From positions 214,165 through 278,164 of the forward strand of contig QMIT01000009.1 in the NCBI GenBank assembly GCA_024434115.1: DNA of 64,000 nt. Direction: 5' to 3'. Source of the DNA: Chloroflexota bacterium (lineage in GTDB: Bacteria; Chloroflexota; Anaerolineae; Aggregatilineales; J027). The stretch's first letter is position 1. Each line of letters begins with the position of its first letter. This document shows, piece after piece, positions 58,813 through 64,000 of this stretch. The notes under the pieces are model-generated. The model was not told the DNA's origin. It saw only the letters and a program-made list of their open reading frames with translations, and made no database searches. The position numbers and the translations under genes were made by a program.

Positions 58813-60060
58813 ATGCCCAAAATTCGTTCGATCACGACCTTTGTTGACCTGACCCCCGACGTGGCTGAAGACACCATCACCCGTATGGGGGATTTTCTTG
58901 ATGAAGCCAGCCAAGCCCTTGCCAAAACAGGCTATCAAGTCCAGACCCGTCGCATGGCAACGCAGCCCTTTTCGGCAGGACTCGCCCCGGATGGTCCGGA
59001 AAGTGTGCCCCAACTAGCCGCCGATTTTTTTGCCCTTTGCCAAAACCACAACATTAACTATCTGTCACTGGGTCCAGTCCGCTTGCAAGACGATCCGCGC
59101 TATATTGAAGTCATTGGGGAAGTTTTTCGCCGCACACCGGGAGTATTTGCGACTGTTTCAATCGCCGAGCCAGAGCAGGGCATTTCCCTACTGCGCCTGT
59201 GGCAAACGGCGGTTTTGATTGACCGGGTTAGCGGGATTACCCCCGACGGCATGACCAATTTATACCTCGCCGCTCTTGCCAATTGTCCGCCGGGGTCGCC
59301 CTTTTTCCCGGTGGCCTATCATGGGGGTGGGCCAGCCCGATTTGCCCTCGCTATCCAAGCTGCTGACCTTGCGGTTTGGGCATTTTCTAAAGCGCCCACG
59401 CCGACCATCGCTAGAGAGCGCCTCATTGGGGCGATTCAATCCACAGTAGATACGCTCATTCCGGTGGCAGAAGCCCTTGCCCAAGAACACGACATTGCAT
59501 TTGGCGGCTTCGATTTTTCACTTGCTCCCTATCCGGTGGATGCGGAAAGTTTAGGTGGGGCGCTGGAAGCATTAGGGCCGTCGTTTGGTGGGGCGGGTTT
59601 GGTGGCATCAGCAGCACTGGTCATGAATGCGGTTGAATCCGCCAAATTTCCGCGTGCCGGCTTTTGCGGTTTGATGCTGCCCATTTTAGAAGATAGCGTG
59701 TTGGCAGCACGGGCCGCTGAGGGACGCCTGACCGTGAATGATTTACTCCTGTTGAGTGCCGTGTGTGGCACAGGCTTGGACTGTATTCCACTGCCGGGCG
59801 AGGTGGGGATTGCGGCCCTACATGATATTTTGTTGGATGTGGCGGCACTGGCCTTACGTCTGGATAAACCCCTGACGGCCCGTTTGATGCCGTTTCCAGC
59901 GAAAAAGGCGGGCGATTTGTTGGAATTTGAATTTGAGTTTTTTGCCGGGTCGCGGGTCTTGCCTAGCCCGATTTCGTCCACCCAACCCAATAGCGCCTTT
60001 GGTCAAACTGGGCCATCCCCGGAGGATCTGTTTCATATTCAGTCACGTCCTAGAGGTTAG
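58813..60060 (+). CDS. DUF711 family protein (UPF0210-like)
   Basis: The 415-residue protein begins MPKIRSITTFVDLTPD, typical of DUF711. YHGGGPARFALAIQAADL, FGGFDFSLAPYPVDAESLGG and TGLDCIPLPGEV are other conserved blocks. Family members are cytoplasmic with unknown function; some are fused or linked to ACT-domain proteins. The frame opens at TTG 58804, but ATG 58813 with TTGAGGA upstream is better. It is linked to ridA, nine bases upstream, which suggests a shared role in amine or amino acid clean-up (inference). Confidence 0.88.
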   Translation: MPKIRSITTFVDLTPDVAEDTITRMGDFLDEASQALAKTGYQVQTRRMATQPFSAGLAPDGPESVPQLAADFFALCQNHNINYLSLGPVRLQDDPRYIEVIGEVFRRTPGVFATVSIAEPEQGISLLRLWQTAVLIDRVSGITPDGMTNLYLAALANCPPGSPFFPVAYHGGGPARFALAIQAADLAVWAFSKAPTPTIARERLIGAIQSTVDTLIPVAEALAQEHDIAFGGFDFSLAPYPVDAESLGGALEALGPSFGGAGLVASAALVMNAVESAKFPRAGFCGLMLPILEDSVLAARAAEGRLTVNDLLLLSAVCGTGLDCIPLPGEVGIAALHDILLDVAALALRLDKPLTARLMPFPAKKAGDLLEFEFEFFAGSRVLPSPISSTQPNSAFGQTGPSPEDLFHIQSRPRG

Positions 60061-60140
60061 ACCTTGCTTTTTGCTTTTCGTAATGCCTAAGCGTATTCTT
60101 AAGGTGGGATGGTGATTGGACGCATGAGAAGGCGGAACGA

Positions 60141-61508
60141 ATGAACAATTCGACAAACGGAGATAAACCGCAAACCAGTTTTGGCAAGTCCCCTGCTGAT
60201 AAACTGCTGTTGATGCTGGCGTTTTTGGCCTTTCCCATCGCGTTAGCAGCGATGATTATTGCGACACGGGCGGATGATGGTAATGTTTATGAACGTGGGT
60301 CGCTAGAAAGCACGGAGGCGGCTGATCTGGCAGCACGTGCTTTGCATGAGGCCGAAAAGAATAATGACAGCGTGGGCACGATCCTGAGTTTCTTGGAAGG
60401 TGGTTCGGTGCTGTTGGGCCTGATTATCGCGGCATCGGCATCGTTTTTGGTGGTGAACCTGCGTGATATTCGTGGCGATTTGGAAAAACAAGCCAAAGCC
60501 AGTGAACATAAGGTGGAACTCACTCGTCAGCGTGCCGAAGCCGAAGTGGAACGATTGGGGCGAGAATTAGAGGCTGCTGTCCAAAAAACCAATCAACAAA
60601 TTGAAGAATTGACTGAAACAACCCGTCACCGGATTGGTGAACTGACAACGCTCATTACCGATCAGCTTGAGGCCACTCGTCACAAAGCTGAAAATTCATT
60701 TAGGGTGCTGTCACTGCAACTGTTGGCGGAACAGCAAGTACGGGCACGCAACTATGAATCGGCCATTCAAAGTCTCCAAGAAGCCTTTGAACTTGATTCT
60801 GATAATCAGACGACCAATTACCTGTTGGGATACTTGTATACAGCGCGGCGCAAATTTGAACTGGCCCTGCAACACCTGACCCGTGCCCTCCAAGTCAACC
60901 CTAATTTTGCCCCGGCATTGGCGGCAATGGGACTGGCCCAGCGGCGTATCGGCGACCAAGAAACTGACCCGAATGTTCGCAACCGCTATTGGGCTGAAGC
61001 GGAAGTGAATTTGTTAAGGGCACTTGAGATTGACAAGAAGATGATTGATGCCGATGGCGAAAGCTATTTTGGTACGCTGGGTGGCTTATATCGTCGCCAA
61101 AATCGCAATGATGACGCGCTGCGAGCCTATGAACACGCTGTCGAAGCAACTCCTACCTCGTCGTACCCCGTTGGCAATTTGGCCCTACTGTATAAAATTA
61201 CAGGCAAGGAACAAGAGGCCATTGAGATGTTTAAACGCGCCAAAGAAATTGCCGAGGCCATTTTGGATGACCAGCCAAGCGATTATTGGAAACGACTGGA
61301 TTTGGCGCAAACCCTTTTGGTCTTGGGTCATCATGAAGCGGCTCTGCGAAATTATCAGGATGTGATTGACCGCCAACCGCCTGTCACCGCACTCAAGAGT
61401 GGCGTCAGCGCCTTAGAGACTTTAGCAACCTCGCCCAATCCCATTCCACATATTCAAGATGCGATTAAGTTGCTGCAAGCTGAGATTACTCGCCGGGATG
61501 CTGAATGA
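60141..61508 (+). CDS. Membrane-anchored TPR protein with coiled coil
   Basis: The 455-residue protein has two membrane helices (about 18-38, LLMLAFLAFPIALAAMIIA; about 83-103, GSVLLGLIIAASASFLVV). A long coiled coil follows (about 110-185: ELTRQRAEAEVERLGREL), then four or more TPRs from about 200 (SAIQSLQEAFELDSDNQTT, ALQHLTRALQVNPNFAPALA, ALRAYEHAVEATPTS, AIEMFKRAKEIAEAIL). The repeats should face the cytoplasm and bind proteins. It is likely a scaffold; target unknown. No strong ribosome site. It is followed by a terminator at 61535. Confidence 0.85.
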   Translation: MNNSTNGDKPQTSFGKSPADKLLLMLAFLAFPIALAAMIIATRADDGNVYERGSLESTEAADLAARALHEAEKNNDSVGTILSFLEGGSVLLGLIIAASASFLVVNLRDIRGDLEKQAKASEHKVELTRQRAEAEVERLGRELEAAVQKTNQQIEELTETTRHRIGELTTLITDQLEATRHKAENSFRVLSLQLLAEQQVRARNYESAIQSLQEAFELDSDNQTTNYLLGYLYTARRKFELALQHLTRALQVNPNFAPALAAMGLAQRRIGDQETDPNVRNRYWAEAEVNLLRALEIDKKMIDADGESYFGTLGGLYRRQNRNDDALRAYEHAVEATPTSSYPVGNLALLYKITGKEQEAIEMFKRAKEIAEAILDDQPSDYWKRLDLAQTLLVLGHHEAALRNYQDVIDRQPPVTALKSGVSALETLATSPNPIPHIQDAIKLLQAEITRRDAE

Positions 61509-61534
61509 GGTTAAACAAGGGTAGATTTTGAAAG

Positions 61535-61566
61535 GGGCAGGCAGCAAAACCTGCCCTTTTTGATTA
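61535..61566 (+). terminator. Terminator of the TPR gene
   Basis: GGGCAGG (61535-61541), CCTGCCC (61550-61556) and TTTTT. Confidence 0.85.
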
Positions 61567-61573
61567 TCATTTT

Positions 61574-62554
61574 CTATTCAGGGGCGGCAACGGGTTCGAT
61601 GGCTTCGTTGACTTGGCTAAGTTCTGAAGTTTGGCTAAAGACAAAACTGAGGTTTAGGGTAGCTCCAGCGAGACTGCTGGATAGGACTGAAGCGTCGAGG
61701 TCTACCAGTTCGCCTTCAAACGACAGGGCATAGGCCAATGGATTGTCTTCGGCGTCCAAAATGATCGTGGCTTCAACCGCTTGACCTTCAAAAGCGTTAA
61801 ACAAACCCTGTGCGGCAGAGTTGGAATCCCCACCAAACGCATCAGGGGCCTCGCTAATGAGATCAACAAAATCAATGGTCAGCGTGAAGACATTAACGGT
61901 TGAGCCATCCTCAAGAGTGGTTTCTTCAACCGTAACATCCTGAACGATCTTTTCCAGAAGTTCAAGATCTTTCAAGGGGCTGTCGTTGGCAGGATCGGCT
62001 TCAATCGCCCCAACGCGCTCAAGAATACGGTCTAACCCAATGTCGTCAAAAATTTCGTAGGTGGTGACATCCTCTACTTCGACCCACCCTTCCGGCAATG
62101 CAAGCTCAGAAACATCACCATCCACTGGGGTTATATTGACGTACAGGACGCTATCCACATAACGCGCCTCAGCATCCACTGTATAGGAGACAATTGTACC
62201 GCTCTCTTGGTTTGTTTCGGAGGTATAGGTGGCAACAACCAGCGCATTTGGGTTGTCACCAAGCACGTAGGTGGTGGTTCTGTCCAACTGCTGACTTTGC
62301 ACAATTTCTTGGGTAAAACCCGCTAATGCGACACTGCCATTGAGGGCCAGAGTAGAGCCTTCGGTATTGACGTAGCTGGTGTAATCATCCACTAAGTTGA
62401 TTGCGTTAACGATACGCTCCAAGAGGGCCAATTGCTCTTCCGAGAGGCCGCCTTGAGCCTTAACGGGGGCTGCTGTGGGGTGAATGGAGGTGGCGGCGAT
62501 AGCAACCAACAAAATAATCAGAAAAGCCAATTTTGTCGGCAAGCGAAATTTCAT
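61574..62554 (-). CDS. Secreted LppX/DUF6612-like protein
   Basis: The 326-residue protein has a signal peptide ending TAAPVKAQG (cleavage about 31). The mature part is beta-rich with repeats of strand pairs (TYVLGDNPNALVVATYTS, DGSTVNVFTLTIDFVDL, GQAVEATIILDAEDNPLAY), like the LolA/LppX lipid-carrier folds and DUF6612; recognition is by eye. There is no Cys for lipid attachment, so it is a soluble exported protein. Start ATG 62554 has AAGGAGA at eight bases; the frame opens at TTG 62572. Converges with the TPR gene. Confidence 0.78.
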   Translation of the reverse strand: MKFRLPTKLAFLIILLVAIAATSIHPTAAPVKAQGGLSEEQLALLERIVNAINLVDDYTSYVNTEGSTLALNGSVALAGFTQEIVQSQQLDRTTTYVLGDNPNALVVATYTSETNQESGTIVSYTVDAEARYVDSVLYVNITPVDGDVSELALPEGWVEVEDVTTYEIFDDIGLDRILERVGAIEADPANDSPLKDLELLEKIVQDVTVEETTLEDGSTVNVFTLTIDFVDLISEAPDAFGGDSNSAAQGLFNAFEGQAVEATIILDAEDNPLAYALSFEGELVDLDASVLSSSLAGATLNLSFVFSQTSELSQVNEAIEPVAAPE

Positions 62555-62635
62555 TAGGGCGTTCTCCTTCAAGTTCTTTGAAATGAATCAAGCATGGTCA
62601 TTGTATCATAATCTACGCTTGCGCATGACCTAAAC

Positions 62636-62668
62636 AAAAAGGCGGATAGAGTCTATCCACCCTTTTGA
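62636..62668 (-). terminator. Terminator of the rhodanese gene
   Basis: Minus strand AAAAGGGTGGATA...TATCCGCCTTTTTG; loop GACTC and a T-run after the stem. Confidence 0.85.
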
Positions 62669-62698
62669 ATACAGGTTGATTTTAGATGAAGGATCAGA

Positions 62699-63547
62699 TT
62701 AGGCTTCAGCGCCTTTCTTGATGGGATTGCCAATCAGATTGCCCCATTCTGTCCATGAGCCGTCATAATTTCGCACATTCTCATAACCCAGAATGTATTT
62801 CAACGCAACCCATGTGTGCGAGGAACGTTCCCCGATGCGGCAGTAGGTCACGATTTCGTTGTTGCTATCTGTAATCCCGCGACCACCGTAGAGCGCTTCC
62901 AATTCCTCGCGGCTCTTGAAAGTGCCATCTTCGGCGACGGCCTGTGCCCAAGGAATATTGGCCGCTCCGGGGATATGACCCGCACGTTGGGCGGTTTCGC
63001 TCATGCCGGGAGGGGCAATCACATCCCCCACATATTCCGCAACCGAGCGCACATCTACCAAGCCAAAGCCGTTCGGCCCAATCTTGTCCAAGCGAGTTTT
63101 GATGTAGTCCCGGTCAGCGCGATATTCGGCATTTATTTGGGTGACGGCATAATGGGTGGCAGGATAGTTGGGGACATCGGTTACCAATTCGCGGCCTTCA
63201 TCTACCCACTTCTTACGTCCGCCGTTAATCAGGCTGACATTTTCGTGCCCATAATATTTGAACAGCCAGAAGGCATAGGCCGCGAACCAATTATTATTGT
63301 CGCCGTACAGAACAACCTGCGTATTGGGGCCAACACCGGCCTTGCTTAACAATGCCCCAAAATCTTCTTGACTGATGATGTCGCGGCGCACTTGGTCTTG
63401 CAGTTGGGTTTGCCAATTAAAGGCTACTGCACCGCGCAGATGCCCTTGTTCATATTGCGTGGTGTCCACATCCACTTCGACAAAGCGGATATTCGGATTG
63501 CCCAGATTTTCAGCGGCCCATTGCGTAGTGACAATTGCTTCGGTCAT
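62699..63547 (-). CDS. Thiosulfate sulfurtransferase (double rhodanese)
   Basis: The 282-residue protein has two rhodanese domains. The C-terminal one holds the active-site loop CRIGERSSHTW (catalytic Cys236), the motif for sulfur-transferring thiosulfate:cyanide enzymes. The N-terminal domain begins WAAENLGNPNIRFVEVDVD and shows VVLYGDNNNWFAAYAFWLF instead of a Cys loop, as expected. GHIPGAANIPWAQ and VDVRSVAEYVGD are typical. It moves sulfane sulfur to cyanide or a thiol. AAGGAG lies 10 bases before the ATG. No sulfur genes lie nearby. Confidence 0.94.
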   Translation of the reverse strand: MTEAIVTTQWAAENLGNPNIRFVEVDVDTTQYEQGHLRGAVAFNWQTQLQDQVRRDIISQEDFGALLSKAGVGPNTQVVLYGDNNNWFAAYAFWLFKYYGHENVSLINGGRKKWVDEGRELVTDVPNYPATHYAVTQINAEYRADRDYIKTRLDKIGPNGFGLVDVRSVAEYVGDVIAPPGMSETAQRAGHIPGAANIPWAQAVAEDGTFKSREELEALYGGRGITDSNNEIVTYCRIGERSSHTWVALKYILGYENVRNYDGSWTEWGNLIGNPIKKGAEA

Positions 63548-63670
63548 GAGGTTTTTGCTCCTTAGAGATGTTTCGATGTTTGGTTTTGGGTACAGTTTTG
63601 GCCTAGATGTTTGGGTACTGCGTTTTTCCTAAGTTTCGTTTCCTCCCCTTAAAACTGATTTCACAAGCAA

Positions 63671-63698
63671 AAAGCCGACTCAGGCGGGTCGGCTTTCA
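63671..63698 (-). terminator. Terminator of the histidine kinase gene
   Basis: AAAGCCGAC and GGTCGGCTTT arms; on the minus strand a T-run follows at 63669. It lies 188 bases beyond the kinase stop codon, with no gene seen between. Confidence 0.8.
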
Positions 63699-63885
63699 GT
63701 AAATTTCTTGGCAAAAATGATGAAGTTACTGCCCTAGACGCCTGTCAACACAAAAATAACCGCACATACAACACATGCAGGCCATCATTTGGGAAGTAGT
63801 TGGGCTTAGATTCACCATAGTGGCGTTAAAATACCATGCCCTATGCAAAATTACAAATTTTATTTTTGGGAAAATCACCAAAGCG

Positions 63886-64000
63886 CTAGGCCGTGACCTC
63901 TTCGTGGTGGGTTTCGGTGGCAAGGGGCAGCGTGAAGTTAAAAATCGAACCTCCCTCTGGATTATCTTCGATCCAAATGCGTCCGCCATGTGCCTCGACT
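63886..64000 (-). CDS. Sensor histidine kinase, C-terminal end (partial)
   Basis: Only the last 37 codons are inside the window. The translation has the G2 box and final strand of a histidine kinase ATPase domain ([20 protein letters not shown], then NFTLPL), ending in an acidic tail. The stop codon is at 63886-63888. This end is too short for the standard reading-frame length cut and would be missed easily. The kinase probably acts with a response regulator, but which one cannot be told from here. Confidence 0.9.
   Translation of the reverse strand, partial: VEAHGGRIWIEDNPEGGSIFNFTLPLATETHHEEVTA

Overview
The window reads as chromosomal DNA of a Chloroflexota bacterium, most likely Anaerolineae or a close relative (inference). 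The basis is the style of the proteins: many secreted or lipid-anchored proteins with long Thr/Pro linkers, a LysM lipoprotein, an LCP-family wall enzyme, a class A penicillin-binding protein with a huge disordered cytoplasmic N-terminus, many tandem GT39-like integral membrane proteins, a mevalonate-pathway decarboxylase, and a T-box ahead of leuS. No rRNA, insertion sequence, prophage or CRISPR array was seen. Genes are dense, on both strands, with clear Shine-Dalgarno sites and many hairpin terminators.

Layout. 0.3-9.8 kb: NUDIX hydrolase, LysM lipoprotein, CYTH phosphatase, a zinc-ribbon membrane protein, a methyltransferase, a PUR-domain/SANT-like DNA-binding protein, two related secreted proteins with a PsbP-like repeat, and tRNA-Gln. 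9.8-19.2 kb: a minus-strand surface-glycolipid block with a diacylglycerol-kinase-like lipid kinase, four GT39-like membrane glycosyltransferases, a GNAT acetyltransferase and, unexpectedly, an orphan DarG-type ADP-ribosyl-DNA glycohydrolase. 19.3-26.1 kb: a secreted clan GH-A glycosidase, small unknown proteins, an M24 peptidase, an RDD protein and LytR/CpsA/Psr. 26.1-29.8 kb: a leucine T-box with a complete tRNA-Ala gene lying inside its leader, a CRP-like operator and promoter, a 48-residue ORF with its own terminator, then leuS. 29.8-36 kb: a TPR protein, a DUF6624 protein, formate-THF ligase, a fused anti-sigma-kinase/GAF/GAF/SpoIIE phosphatase, and tRNA-Leu. 36-45.5 kb: a DUF1877 protein, (di)phosphomevalonate decarboxylase, HicBA, a DUF554 protein, the large PBP, an MBL hydrolase, a MaoC protein and a receiver protein. 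45.6-53.4 kb: aldehyde dehydrogenase, a DUF2071 protein, an orphan HicB and a three-gene operon of membrane glycosyltransferase-like proteins. 53.4-64 kb: HEAT-repeat proteins, a BON-like protein, a class V aminotransferase, lipoproteins, RidA, a DUF711 protein, a TPR protein, rhodanese, and the C-terminal end of a histidine kinase cut by the window edge.

Main themes are cell-envelope building (LCP, PBP, LysM, seven GT39-like proteins, lipid kinase) and translation/leucine supply (T-box, leuS, tRNA-Leu). The most unusual region is 26.13-26.94 kb, where the conserved T-box elements are split by a tRNA gene with an encoded CCA end. The other two tRNA genes in the window do not encode CCA.
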